Below are positions 48,646 to 58,673 of a stretch of DNA of 64,000 nt, piece by piece. The stretch is from positions 115,301 through 179,300 of the forward strand of contig NZ_JAKUJZ010000009.1 in the NCBI RefSeq assembly GCF_022436675.1, read 5' to 3'. Origin of the DNA: Rheinheimera hassiensis (lineage in GTDB: Bacteria; Pseudomonadota; Gammaproteobacteria; Enterobacterales; Alteromonadaceae). The first letter of the stretch is position 1. Every line of letters begins with the position of its first letter. The notes under the pieces were generated by a model. The model saw nothing but the letters and a program-made list of their open reading frames with translations. It ran no database searches and was not told the origin of the DNA. Position numbers and translations under genes: made by a program.

Positions 48646-50073
48646 TTAATGCGAAGATAAGTTTTCAACAGTGCTGCTATTCCTTACAGCTGTTCTGTTG
48701 ATATTGCCATAATCAACGTTAAATTTTACCCAAGGCACCTGCTGATCAACAAAATATGCAGCTTTCTCTTCAATGCTTGTGATGATGGGCGCATGGTCGC
48801 CAACTATTATTACCTCCACACCTTTAAAGCTTCCGCCCTCAATTGATTTAGCCAAGCTGTAAAAAAATTGCGCATGCAGTTTCAGGTTGCGACAGGTTTG
48901 GGTTTCTGGAGCAACGTCAAAACGGGCGCAATCAAAAAGATCAAGGTGAATATCTCTGGTGTCATAAACAGAATGGCTATTTAAGGTTAACCAATACAAA
49001 AATGTCGGCTCTGTATCTGAAAAAACCTGGCTTGCTGTGTCAATCATGTCAATATCACAGGCGCCAGGGAACGAATAGCAACGCCTAGGCCAGGACTGAT
49101 TTTCAAAAAAAGTGATACCGCTAAAACCAGCTCGTGGATACCAATAGATGCGGTCATACATTACCCCAGTCGCGCCATGCATTGCATGAGTTTTATAACC
49201 CGCTTCTTTTAGCTTATTGGGCAGGCAATTTTCAAAACCTGTCAGTGTATCTTTAAAGTTATAGTGAAATGGTGTTAGCTGGCAAAGCTCCCTTAATTCA
49301 GCCGCAACTGTAGGACCACTGAAATTAAACTGCCCTTCAGTAAAGTTTTTCACCTGAGCTGATAAATTGCGAAGTGGTTTAAGCAGTGCTTGTTGGATTT
49401 CAGCGTTATGCGGTATCCCCCAAGATTCACTTGCTATTAACATCAACTGCCGATTTTCACTGGTAGCATTGAACCACTCTGCGGAAGCGCCAATTACTTT
49501 TTTATCAGAAAGTGCAGGGCCACTGCTATCAAAGCTTTGTAAAAAGCCAGTACTGCGCTGATCAAACAAAAACAAAAACTGGCTGGCGACGATAGGGCTA
49601 TGCTGTACACGCCAAATACGTTGCTGCGAATCTTTCTCTCCATAAACGTTTACAGCGTAAAGCACTAAGGCTGCATTGAACAAGACAAGTGCATGAATTG
49701 CTTTACTATAACGTGGCAACACAATAAAAAGTGCAATAAGACCTAACAGCAATACAGCAAAGCCGACAATGCTTAATTGATATACACCAGAAGCCTGGGG
49801 TAAAAACTTAGCCAAATACAGCAGGTTATCAGGCCGAATAAACAAAAATATTTGCCCCATCAGTGCTAATAAATCCAACGCGAAACCCAGCACAAAAAGA
49901 ATAATACCTGCGATACGCAGTCGGGTAAAAATGAGCAATGTAGCAAAAAGATAATCTAAATTAATATACGGCCGATTCAAATCTAGCCAAGCAGAAAAGC
50001 CAGCTAAGACAATGTTTGGTATCACTACGATAAGGAGAAACGACAGAAAAAAAGGTTTAATTTCTTTGTGCAT
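48646..50073 (-). CDS. LTA-synthase/sulfatase-like membrane transferase, downstream of the pilin gene
   Basis: 475 residues: four or five N-terminal membrane helices (~8-140) and a C-terminal alkaline-phosphatase-like domain. The expected metal and catalytic residues can be placed: E216 (IASESWG), T255 as candidate nucleophile (SGPTVAAEL), H367 (LNSHSVY) and D426-H427 (IVGDHAPI). Family members move phosphoglycerol or phosphoethanolamine onto glycans, lipids or proteins. The gene lies directly downstream of pilA on the same strand, beyond a hairpin, and is visibly more A+T-rich than the flanking pil genes, suggesting acquisition. A pilin-modifying role is inference; an envelope-glycan or lipid target is the alternative. 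Confidence 0.75.
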   Translation of the reverse strand: MHKEIKPFFLSFLLIVVIPNIVLAGFSAWLDLNRPYINLDYLFATLLIFTRLRIAGIILFVLGFALDLLALMGQIFLFIRPDNLLYLAKFLPQASGVYQLSIVGFAVLLLGLIALFIVLPRYSKAIHALVLFNAALVLYAVNVYGEKDSQQRIWRVQHSPIVASQFLFLFDQRSTGFLQSFDSSGPALSDKKVIGASAEWFNATSENRQLMLIASESWGIPHNAEIQQALLKPLRNLSAQVKNFTEGQFNFSGPTVAAELRELCQLTPFHYNFKDTLTGFENCLPNKLKEAGYKTHAMHGATGVMYDRIYWYPRAGFSGITFFENQSWPRRCYSFPGACDIDMIDTASQVFSDTEPTFLYWLTLNSHSVYDTRDIHLDLFDCARFDVAPETQTCRNLKLHAQFFYSLAKSIEGGSFKGVEVIIVGDHAPIITSIEEKAAYFVDQQVPWVKFNVDYGNINRTAVRNSSTVENLSSH

Positions 50074-50105
50074 GAATTTTACTTGGTTAGAGTTTTTTCA
50101 AATAA

Positions 50106-50130
50106 AAACACTCCGCTAAGCGGAGTGTTT
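50106..50130 (-). terminator. Hairpin terminator after pilA
   Basis: AAACACTCCGC / GCGGAGTGTTT is a perfect 11-bp stem with a TAA loop; on the minus strand it runs into a T-rich tract. It would let abundant pilA mRNA end here with some read-through into the transferase gene. Confidence 0.85.
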
Positions 50131-50153
50131 AATTATATTGAGTACGCTAGTAA

Positions 50154-50519
50154 TTAACTAGCGTATTTACAAGAGCCATTACCTGCGTTACAAGTAACAT
50201 CTTCTTTTACATCAGCATTACCGCGTGTTTTTGTTGTAAAGCTGATCGTATCACCATCATTATACTGCTCAACAGTAATGTCTAACGTAGCAGGCGATGC
50301 ACATGCAGACGCTGTGAAAGAAAGTCTAGGAGTACGGCCATCTGCTAAATCACCAACGGCTGAGCTCATGTAAGCTTTAGCTTCACTCAAACAAGCGCCG
50401 TTTGCACCGCGTTGTGTGTAGTCGCGGTAAGCTGGCAATGCTACTGCAGCCAAAATACCGATGATCGCTACAACGATCATTAATTCAATTAAGGTAAAAC
50501 CTTGTTGTGTACGTTTCAT
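50154..50519 (-). CDS. pilA: Type IV major pilin PilA
   Basis: A 121-residue prepilin: leader MKRTQQG, then the mature N-terminus [20 protein letters not shown] with E5, followed by a short globular domain with four cysteines (C43, a central SACASP cysteine, and two in [15 protein letters not shown]) able to make two disulfides. At about 114 mature residues it is shorter than most PilA. AGGAG lies upstream of the ATG. PilD cleaves it after G7. It is divergent in composition from pilBCD. Confidence 0.95.
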   Translation of the reverse strand: MKRTQQGFTLIELMIVVAIIGILAAVALPAYRDYTQRGANGACLSEAKAYMSSAVGDLADGRTPRLSFTASACASPATLDITVEQYNDGDTISFTTKTRGNADVKEDVTCNAGNGSCKYAS

Positions 50520-51014
50520 TGTAACTTCTCCTGATTTTTTATTTAGCCTTTAAGGCTAGATGCTATTTTGAGCAATTTATTTAGAGCCGCAAGTGAAATG
50601 TAACTAAATTTAACTTAAATGCGTAACTAATTAAATTAAAACATATTTTAGTTGTTTATGATAAAGGTTGTCGCCATATTTATTAGTAATAAAGTACTAG
50701 TTTTACAGCTCTAATAAAGTGATTACGCAGCTAAATCCGCTTTTACTTATCGCAATTTACTGTGTAACCATCGACAGTATAGTGTATTTATTGGGAAATA
50801 AAGGCTGGGAAGTTTGGCGGAAATAAAGTAGGGGGTTGCTGTTTATTAGCCAAAGTTGCTGGCCACAGCTATGCAGGGTTTTATAGCAAGCCATATTTCA
50901 ATTACCGTGCGGTATATGGCATCAATTAATAGCTGTTCTCCTAAGCGCTGCCTTTGTTGTGAAATGTTTGCGGCAAGCCAGGCCAGTTTTACTACATCTT
51001 ACCCGGCCCATTGT
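50520..51014. other. 495-base A+T-rich upstream region of pilA
   Basis: No credible gene is seen. The pilA leader holds a 15-base palindrome, TAGCCTT-T-AAGGCTA (50544-50558). The next ~250 bases are strongly A+T-rich and must contain the pilA promoter, but I found no convincing sigma-54 GG-N10-GC element on the minus strand. The right part (~50840-51014) has normal composition and may be remnant sequence. Confidence 0.5.
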
Positions 51015-51674
51015 TCAGGCCGAAAGCAGTGCCATGCGGGCTAAAAACTGCTGGCCCCAGGGCGATAACAACCAGATAAGCAGCAGCGTATTACCTGCGA
51101 TAACAAAACCAAATTCACGCCGAAACGTCAGTTTGCTGCGCTTGTGTGCCAGTTGCTGCTGGGCAATATAAGCACCGGGCCAGCCGCCAATTAAGCTAAA
51201 TAGCTGCAGGCTTTCTTCGGTCAGGCGGTTGCCGTGGCGGGCGATGGCGGCTTCTTTATCGGTTTTGTATAGCCAGTAGGTAAACAAGCTGGCTTCTAGG
51301 TATAGCAGCGGCAAAATATACAGCAGGCGGCCAAACAGCAGGGCAATAATAACGGCTATAAGAAAACTGATACGAAACAGCAGGGCTATCTGGTTAGCGT
51401 ATTGAATGCTGAGGCTGTCAGAGTGCACGGTGGCTTTATGTGGCGGTGCTGATGTGGTGGTTTTGGCGGTAGCAAATTGCCAGGGGGCGGCAATGTCACG
51501 GCCTTGTTTATCCTGTTTTACGCTAAATTGCAGTGTGTCACCCATTTGCGGACGGCCTTCGGTGCCGGCATGATCGCGGATATGGAAAAACAATTTCTGC
51601 TGGGTCTGGTTGCATACCACAAAGCCAAAGCCTTTATCGTCGCGCCAGAACACCACTTTACCGGTTAACTGCAT
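51015..51674 (-). CDS. Cold-shock-domain plus DUF1294 membrane protein
   Basis: 219 residues: a cold-shock-like RNA-binding domain at the N-terminus (TGKVVFWRDDKGFGFV, FFHIRDHA; ~1-65), a linker, and a C-terminal DUF1294 part with three or four membrane helices (SLIGGWPGAYIAQQQLAHK, FRREFGFVIAGNTLLL). The function of this fusion is unknown; it may link RNA binding to the membrane. It is downstream of nadC on the same strand. Confidence 0.85.
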   Translation of the reverse strand: MQLTGKVVFWRDDKGFGFVVCNQTQQKLFFHIRDHAGTEGRPQMGDTLQFSVKQDKQGRDIAAPWQFATAKTTTSAPPHKATVHSDSLSIQYANQIALLFRISFLIAVIIALLFGRLLYILPLLYLEASLFTYWLYKTDKEAAIARHGNRLTEESLQLFSLIGGWPGAYIAQQQLAHKRSKLTFRREFGFVIAGNTLLLIWLLSPWGQQFLARMALLSA

Positions 51675-51778
51675 GGTAGTTGGCTAAACTCAGGGTTGAT
51701 TTACAGCTGTGACTGTAACAAGGAGCAATAAGTTTAACCAGCAACAACTGAACCTGATGTTAAAGTTGTTGCGTAATG

Positions 51779-52699
<921 letters not shown>

Positions 52700-53233
52700 T
52701 TAGTTATGCTGGATCAGGGTGAGCTGGTTGCCCTGTTGGTGGAATTCTAACTGTTTAAGCGCGCTCATGCCCAGCAATATCTCGGTGCCGCCCCCGCCAC
52801 TGTCTAAGCCGGGCACAATGCTGGCGGGAATATTGGTCAGCACTATGTCGCCCAGTTGTAGTTGGTCAATGCGGCTGCGATAAGCCGTGGTTAAGCCATT
52901 GGCGGTGTTTACCTGTATAGCTGCGCCAAATGGCATACCGAGTTTTTCTGCCGCGCTGGCTGCAATAGCAACAGTGGTAGCGCCAGTGTCCAGCATAAAG
53001 TCGACCGGGCTGTTATTAACCAGAGCCGTGCCAACGTAGTGGCCGCTTTTATTACGGATAAGCACGGTGCGTACTTCACCGGCGCTGCCCTGCACACTGC
53101 TTAACTGTTGGTTGGGGTTAAGCTGCTTGCTGATGGTGTCCTGAAAAAATACAAACAGCAGCGCCATTAAAATAAGCCAGGCGATAATAGCAAAGGTCTT
53201 ACCATATTTGTTCGTGGGCTCAGGCGCTTGCAT
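52700..53233 (-). CDS. Membrane-anchored retropepsin-like aspartic protease (clan AA)
   Basis: 177 residues: one N-terminal membrane helix (~13-31) and a single retropepsin-type domain with the catalytic D82-T-G-A (FMLDTGATTVAI) and a later hydrophobic flap region (ILLGMSALKQLEF). Such single-domain proteases dimerise in the periplasm; substrates are unknown for this TIGR02281-like family. The start at MQAPEPTNKYG has GGAG 7 bases upstream. It is divergent from ampD. Confidence 0.85.
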   Translation of the reverse strand: MQAPEPTNKYGKTFAIIAWLILMALLFVFFQDTISKQLNPNQQLSSVQGSAGEVRTVLIRNKSGHYVGTALVNNSPVDFMLDTGATTVAIAASAAEKLGMPFGAAIQVNTANGLTTAYRSRIDQLQLGDIVLTNIPASIVPGLDSGGGGTEILLGMSALKQLEFHQQGNQLTLIQHN

Positions 53234-53301
53234 TAAAAGGCTCCAGCATTGACAATAGGCCCATAGCTTACTGGCACAGACCTGCAAAGGCAAAACTTCT
53301 G

Positions 53302-53871
53302 ATGAGCGCTAAACCGCCAGCCATGTTAACCCGCCCAAGCCCGCATTGTGATGCGCGCCCGGATGCTGAAAGCATCAGTTTACTGGTTATTCATAATATC
53401 AGCCTGCCGGCCGGGCAGTTTGCTGCCGCACCCGAGCAAAGCTATGTAGACGCTTTGTTTATGGGTAACTTAGACTGCAGCGCACACAGCAGCTTTGCCG
53501 GTTTGCAGGGGCTTAAAGTGTCGGCACACTGCGTGATCTGGCGCGATGGCCGCATTTTTAACTACGTACCTTTTAGCCAGCGCGCCTGGCATGCCGGCGT
53601 AAGCCAGTTTGATGGCCGCGAACGTTGTAACGATTTTTCCATTGGTATTGAATTAGAAGGCACAGACAATTTGCCTTATACTGAGCAGCAATATCAGAGC
53701 CTTATTACGCTGACATATTTTTTAATGCAGCAACATCCGGCTATTACGCCAGACCGTATTGTTGGCCATTGTGATATTGCGCCGGGGCGTAAAACCGATC
53801 CCGGCATCGCTTTTGACTGGATGCGCTACCGCAATGATATAAAAAGTGCGATCAAGGAGTTTTTTGTATGA
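53302..53871 (+). CDS. ampD: 1,6-anhydro-N-acetylmuramyl-L-alanine amidase AmpD
   Basis: 189 residues of the zinc amidase_2 family: zinc ligands H31 (LLVIHNISLP) and the C-terminal VGHCDIAPGRKTDPG, with WRDGRIFNYVPFSQRAWHAG in the core. It removes the stem peptide from anhydro-muropeptides in the cytoplasm, completing murein recycling and, in bacteria that have AmpR, keeping beta-lactamase low. It overlaps ampE by 4 bases. Confidence 0.96.
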   Translation: MSAKPPAMLTRPSPHCDARPDAESISLLVIHNISLPAGQFAAAPEQSYVDALFMGNLDCSAHSSFAGLQGLKVSAHCVIWRDGRIFNYVPFSQRAWHAGVSQFDGRERCNDFSIGIELEGTDNLPYTEQQYQSLITLTYFLMQQHPAITPDRIVGHCDIAPGRKTDPGIAFDWMRYRNDIKSAIKEFFV

Positions 53872-54725
53872 CGTTAATCAGTATGTTGCTGGCATTAATT
53901 ATTGAGCGCCTCGCTGTGCGCAGCAATAAATGGCAAGCCAGCGGCTATTGCCGTGCTTATGTGCGCTTTACCGCCGGGTCGGCGTTAAGCAAGTTATCTG
54001 CGCATAGCCTGGGGCAATATTTATGGCTGGCACTGCCCGGCGCGCTGGTAATGCTGGTGCTGTGTTTGGTAGACAGCCATTTACTGAGCTTAGTGGTTAA
54101 CACCTTGTTATTGCTGGTGGCTATTGGCTGCTGGCATTACCGCCAGCTGTATAAGCAGTATTTAAATGCGATGGACAGAGGCGACGAAGAAGCTGCCTTT
54201 ATTACCATGCAGCAAATACGCACTGATATGGGTAGTACGCGTGAGCAAAGCAGTTATGGCCAGTTACTGATCTGGCTGAATTTTCGCTACTATGCCGCTG
54301 TGGTGTTCTGGTTTTTACTGTTGGGTGCTTTTGGCGTAATTACTTATGCCTTGGTGCGGCATTTACAAGAAGCTGTAGCAGAAGAAGATGCTGCCAATTA
54401 CGCAGCCTGCTTAGGCAACGACAACAAAGCGGTACATTATGTGGCGCACTGGGCTAACTGGTTTCCGGCACGGTTATTTGGTTTGGGGTTTGCGCTGGTG
54501 GGGCATTTCTCCCGCGCGTCTACCGCGTTGCTGGGATACTTTCTTGATTTTACCGCCAGCAATGAGCAGGTAGTAGTAGATGTTGCTACAGCCGCAGAGC
54601 CATTGCCGGCTGAAAGCATTAATACGCTGGACGACACCAGCTATATGGTGCAGCTGGCTAAGCGTAATATGTTGTTCTTTTTAGCCTTGACCGCTGTTTT
54701 AACCTTAACCGGTTGGTTAGGGTAA
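53868..54725 (+). CDS. ampE: Membrane protein AmpE
   Basis: 285 residues with four membrane segments and the N-terminal LLALIIERLAVRS typical of AmpE, a putative inner-membrane sensor paired with AmpD. Its biochemical role is unclear. The ATGA junction with ampD indicates coupling. Confidence 0.92.
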   Translation: MTLISMLLALIIERLAVRSNKWQASGYCRAYVRFTAGSALSKLSAHSLGQYLWLALPGALVMLVLCLVDSHLLSLVVNTLLLLVAIGCWHYRQLYKQYLNAMDRGDEEAAFITMQQIRTDMGSTREQSSYGQLLIWLNFRYYAAVVFWFLLLGAFGVITYALVRHLQEAVAEEDAANYAACLGNDNKAVHYVAHWANWFPARLFGLGFALVGHFSRASTALLGYFLDFTASNEQVVVDVATAAEPLPAESINTLDDTSYMVQLAKRNMLFFLALTAVLTLTGWLG

Positions 54726-54742
54726 CTCCGAATCTCCCCCTG

Positions 54743-54769
54743 AGCCCCCTCTTTGCCAAAGAGGGGGCT
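54743..54769. repeat. Long G/C-rich palindrome after ampE
   Basis: AGCCCCCTCTTTG and CAAAGAGGGGGCT are exact 13-bp complements separated by one C. There is no T run, so it looks more like a dispersed palindromic repeat than a simple terminator, though it could end ampE transcription. Confidence 0.7.
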
Positions 54770-54783
54770 AATAGCAAGTAGAC

Positions 54784-54934
54784 GATAACTCCGATAGCGC
54801 AGCCACAAAACTATTTCGCATGGCGAAGGCGGATGAGCAATTTGTCAGGAACACATTGCGTCGGCGCAGCCGATCCGCCAGCTTGAAGGCAGGACTGCCG
54901 AAAGCCCGTTGTGGCGAGCATAGCGGAAGTTCTC
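54784..54934. repeat. Candidate 151-bp MITE-like or structured repeat
   Basis: Imperfect ends are inverted relative to one another: GATAACTCCGATAG...CCACAA at the left (54784-54808) versus the complement of TTGTGG...AGTTCTC at the right (54909-54934). Inside are TTCGC-ATG-GCGAA and GGCGGAT / ATCCGCC (54828-54834, 54873-54879). No ORF is evident. It fills much of the 447-base gap between ampE and pdhR. Confidence 0.45.
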
Positions 54935-55116
54935 GTCGGAGCCTGCGTTAAAATTATAACTATATCTCGCCTGGTCAGACCAATTTTTCCAGCAGCTTTA
55001 TTAGCCACTTCACACTGAGTGATTACTCTAACTATTTTCTGCTTTTGCCTTTGCCGGTAATCTCTGCTTTATTTACTTGCTAAGCAGAAACTGTTACCTT
55101 ATCGGCACTAAAAATA

Positions 55117-55133
55117 AATTGGTAATACCAATT
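55117..55133. promoter_or_regulatory. PdhR operator
   Basis: AATTGGTAATACCAATT is a perfect match to the known PdhR box (ATTGGT-N3-ACCAAT), 40 bases before the pdhR start. Pyruvate-responsive autorepression of pdhR-aceEF(-lpd) is expected. Confidence 0.88.
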
Positions 55134-55172
55134 TACAAAAGGCTTGCAGCCCACGGGAAACCACAGCACGGC

Positions 55173-55931
55173 ATGGCAGATTTTAAAATTAAACCGGCTA
55201 AACTCTCTGATCGCATTGTCGAGCAACTGGAAAACATGTTGCTGGAGGGCAGTTTTGCACCGGGGCAAAAGCTGCCACCCGAGCGTGATTTAGCACAAAT
55301 GTTTGCCGTGTCGCGGCCATCACTGCGCGAGGCCATTCAAAAACTGGAAGCCAAAGGCCTGCTCAGCCGCCGTCAGGGTGGTGGCACCTATGTGTGCGAC
55401 AATATGACCGCCGGCCTTACCGATCCACTGTTTGAATTAATAGCACGCCATCCTGAATCGCAGTTTGATTTACTGGAATTTCGCCATGCGCTGGAAGGCA
55501 TATGTGCTTATTACGCCGCATTGCGTGGCACAACGGCCGATTTTGACCAGATTAAGCACCACTATGATGCTATTTGTGATGCACAGCAGTTAAATGATCT
55601 GGACGCTGAAGCCAAAGCGGTAGGTAGTTTTTATTTAGCAGTGGCAGAGGCGTCACATAATGTGGTTTTACTGCATTTAGTGCGCGGCTTAACACCACTG
55701 GTGGAGCAGAATATCCGGGTTAACCTGGAAACCCTGCAGCAGAAGGAAGGCATAGTCGGCCAGCTGAATTCGCATCGGCAACGGCTGATGCAAGCGGTCA
55801 TAAATGGTGAGCCAGAGAAGGCGCGCCAGGCCAGTAATGGCCATCTGGCCTTTATCGAAGAAGCTTTGCTGGATGTGGGTAAAGAGCGCTCGCGTATTGA
55901 ACGTTCGTTACGGCGCACCCAACAAGGCTGA
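55173..55931 (+). CDS. pdhR: Pyruvate dehydrogenase complex repressor PdhR
   Basis: 252 residues: an N-terminal GntR winged helix (LPPERDLAQMFAVSRPSLREAI) and a C-terminal FCD ligand domain (LLEFRHALEGICAYYAAL). Pyruvate releases it from DNA. The start is the ATG at 55173 (MADFKIKPAKLSDRI), matching the family; the upstream frame runs through the operator. It lies 64 bases before aceE. Confidence 0.95.
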   Translation: MADFKIKPAKLSDRIVEQLENMLLEGSFAPGQKLPPERDLAQMFAVSRPSLREAIQKLEAKGLLSRRQGGGTYVCDNMTAGLTDPLFELIARHPESQFDLLEFRHALEGICAYYAALRGTTADFDQIKHHYDAICDAQQLNDLDAEAKAVGSFYLAVAEASHNVVLLHLVRGLTPLVEQNIRVNLETLQQKEGIVGQLNSHRQRLMQAVINGEPEKARQASNGHLAFIEEALLDVGKERSRIERSLRRTQQG

Positions 55932-55995
55932 TCATTATTTTTAACGCAGCTGTGCATTTAAAACACAGGCGTGCATAACCAAAGGAAACCTCGAT

Positions 55996-58662
55996 ATGTC
56001 TGAAGTCAGTAAAGTTGACATCGACGCTCTGGAAACCAAAGAGTGGCTTGAAGCGCTGGAATCGGTTGTTCGCACTGAAGGGGTAGAGCGGGCACAGTTC
56101 CTGCTGGAGCAGGTACTGGAGCAAGCCCGGTTAGAAGGCGTTGCTATGCCTACCGGTGTTACTACCAACTACATTAACACCATTCCACCGCAGCAAGAGC
56201 CGGCTTACCCTGGCGATGTTAACCTGGAACGACGTATCCGCTCGGTGATCCGCTGGAATGCCATTATGATCGTACTGCGCGGCTCGAAAAAAGAGCTGGA
56301 TTTAGGCGGCCATATGGCGTCTTACCAGTCTTCTGCGGCGTTTTATGAAACCTGTTTTAACCACTTCTTCCGCGCGCCAAACGAAAAAGACGGCGGCGAT
56401 TTAGTGTATTATCAGGGCCATATTTCACCGGGTATTTATGCCCGTGCTTTTGTTGAAGGCCGCTTAACGGCAGAGCAACTGGACAGCTTCCGGCAGGAAG
56501 TAGACGGCAAAGGCTTATCCAGCTACCCGCACCCGAAATTAATGCCTGAGTTCTGGCAGTTCCCTACCGTGTCTATGGGCCTGGGCCCTATTGCTTCTAT
56601 TTATCAGGCGCGGTTTTTAAAGTATTTACACGGTCGTGGTTTAAAAGACACCAGCGCACAGCGCGTTTATGCCTTTTTGGGCGATGGCGAGATGGACGAG
56701 CCGGAATCACGCGGTGCGGTAAGCTTTGCTGCCCGTGAGAAGCTGGGCAACCTGTGTTATTTAATTAACTGTAACCTGCAGCGTCTCGATGGGCCGGTAA
56801 TGGGTAACGGTAAAATTATCCAGGAGCTGGAAGGCTTGTTCCGTGGCGCTGGCTGGAACGTAATTAAAGTAGTGTGGGGCCGTGGTTGGGACAAACTGCT
56901 GGCTAAAGATACCACCGGCAAGCTGTTACAGCTGATGAACGAAACCATCGACGGTGACTACCAGACTTACAAAGCTAACGACGGCGCTTATGTGCGTAAG
57001 CACTTCTTCGGCCGTTACCCGGAAACAGCGGCACTAGTTGCCGATATGACCGACGAAGAAATTTTTGCCTTAAAACGCGGCGGCCATGAGCCATCTAAAC
57101 TGTTTGCGGCCTTTAAAGCGGCGCAGGCCTGCACCGACAAACCTACTGTTATTTTAGCTAAAACGGTTAAAGGTTACGGTATGGGTGAAGCGGCAGAAGG
57201 TAAAAACATTGCTCACCAGGTGAAGAAAATGGACATGACGCATGTGCTGCAACTGCGCCAGCGTTTAGGCCTGGAAGACTACATTACCGAGGAACAGGCA
57301 GCCGAACTGCCATATATTAAGCTACCGGAAGGTTCACCAGAGCTGGAATATATGCACGCACGGCGCAAAGCGCTGCACGGTTATACGCCGGTACGCCTGC
57401 CTAACTTTACCAAGCCATTAACATTGCCGGAATTAAGCGCCTTTGACGGTTTGTTAGAAGAGCAAAAACGCGAAATTTCTACCACTATGGCCTATGTGCG
57501 GGCATTAAATATCCTGCTGAAAGACGAACATATTGGTAAGCAAATAGTGCCGATTATTGCCGACGAAGCCCGTACCTTTGGTATGGAAGGCTTGTTCCGC
57601 CAGATTGGTATTTATAACCCGGGCGGCCAGAACTACACGCCGGAAGACCGCTCAGTAGTAAGCTACTACAAAGAAGACGTCGGCGGCCAGGTACTGCAGG
57701 AAGGTATTAACGAGCTGGGCGCTATGTCGTCCTGGGTATCCGCGGCAACATCGTACAGCACTAACGATTTACCAATGATCCCGTTTTACATCTACTACTC
57801 AATGTTTGGTTTCCAGCGCGTGGGCGATATGGCCTGGCTGGCCGGTGATCAGCAGGCACGTGGTTTCCTGTTAGGCGCTACTGCGGGCCGTACTACGCTT
57901 AACGGCGAAGGTTTACAGCACGAAGACGGCCACAGCCATATTCTGGCCAGCACAGTGCCCAACTGTATTTCGTATGACCCAACCTACGCCTTTGAACTGG
58001 CGGTTATCATGCAAGACGGTATCCGCCGTATGTACGGTAAAGATCAGGAAAACATTTATTACTACATCACCGTAATGAATGAAAACTACCATCACCCGGC
58101 TATGCCAAAAGGTGCCGAAGAAGGTATCCGCCGTGGTATTTACAAGCTGGAAAGCTTAAATGGCGATCGCGCCAAGGTTCAGTTGTTAGGCTCTGGCACC
58201 ATTTTAAATGAAGTGCGCAAAGCTGCAGAAATATTAAGCAAGGATTACGGCGTAGCGTCTGACGTGTACTCAGTAACCTCGTTTAATGAACTGGCGCGTG
58301 ATGGCCAGGACGCCGAGCGCTTTAACATGCTAAACCCGGATGCCGAGGCTAAAACGCCGTACATTGCTACGGTAATGAACAAAGCGCCAGCCATCGCTGC
58401 AACCGACTATATGAAAAACTATGCCGATCAGGTACGTGCCTTTATTCCGGCCACGTCATACAAGGTGCTGGGCACCGACGGTTTTGGCCGTTCTGACAGC
58501 CGTGAAAACCTGCGCCGCCACTTTGAAGTGAACGCCGGTTATATCGTAGTGGCCGCACTGAGCGAGCTGGTGAAGCAGGGCGAGTTGAAGAAAACCGTAG
58601 TGACAGATGCGATTAAGAAATTCGGCATCGACAGCGGCAAAACCAACCCGCTGTACGCATAA
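55996..58662 (+). CDS. aceE: Pyruvate dehydrogenase E1 component, homodimeric type (AceE)
   Basis: 888 residues, the usual length. The thiamine-diphosphate motif [10 protein letters not shown] with the downstream [11 protein letters not shown] is present, as are [11 protein letters not shown] and the C-terminal GTDGFGRSD. It decarboxylates pyruvate and reductively acetylates the lipoyl groups of AceF. AAAGGAAA lies upstream of the ATG; aceF follows 11 bases downstream. Confidence 0.98.
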   Translation: MSEVSKVDIDALETKEWLEALESVVRTEGVERAQFLLEQVLEQARLEGVAMPTGVTTNYINTIPPQQEPAYPGDVNLERRIRSVIRWNAIMIVLRGSKKELDLGGHMASYQSSAAFYETCFNHFFRAPNEKDGGDLVYYQGHISPGIYARAFVEGRLTAEQLDSFRQEVDGKGLSSYPHPKLMPEFWQFPTVSMGLGPIASIYQARFLKYLHGRGLKDTSAQRVYAFLGDGEMDEPESRGAVSFAAREKLGNLCYLINCNLQRLDGPVMGNGKIIQELEGLFRGAGWNVIKVVWGRGWDKLLAKDTTGKLLQLMNETIDGDYQTYKANDGAYVRKHFFGRYPETAALVADMTDEEIFALKRGGHEPSKLFAAFKAAQACTDKPTVILAKTVKGYGMGEAAEGKNIAHQVKKMDMTHVLQLRQRLGLEDYITEEQAAELPYIKLPEGSPELEYMHARRKALHGYTPVRLPNFTKPLTLPELSAFDGLLEEQKREISTTMAYVRALNILLKDEHIGKQIVPIIADEARTFGMEGLFRQIGIYNPGGQNYTPEDRSVVSYYKEDVGGQVLQEGINELGAMSSWVSAATSYSTNDLPMIPFYIYYSMFGFQRVGDMAWLAGDQQARGFLLGATAGRTTLNGEGLQHEDGHSHILASTVPNCISYDPTYAFELAVIMQDGIRRMYGKDQENIYYYITVMNENYHHPAMPKGAEEGIRRGIYKLESLNGDRAKVQLLGSGTILNEVRKAAEILSKDYGVASDVYSVTSFNELARDGQDAERFNMLNPDAEAKTPYIATVMNKAPAIAATDYMKNYADQVRAFIPATSYKVLGTDGFGRSDSRENLRRHFEVNAGYIVVAALSELVKQGELKKTVVTDAIKKFGIDSGKTNPLYA

Positions 58663-58673
58663 GAGGATTACAC

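Noticed and set aside
50520..50760. Sigma-54 promoter for pilA
   Set aside because: The best GG...GC pair on the minus strand has 13 bases between the elements instead of 10.
50840..51014. tRNA gene near pilA, a common attachment site in other genera
   Set aside because: No T-loop GTTCRANNC or cloverleaf stems could be found on either strand.
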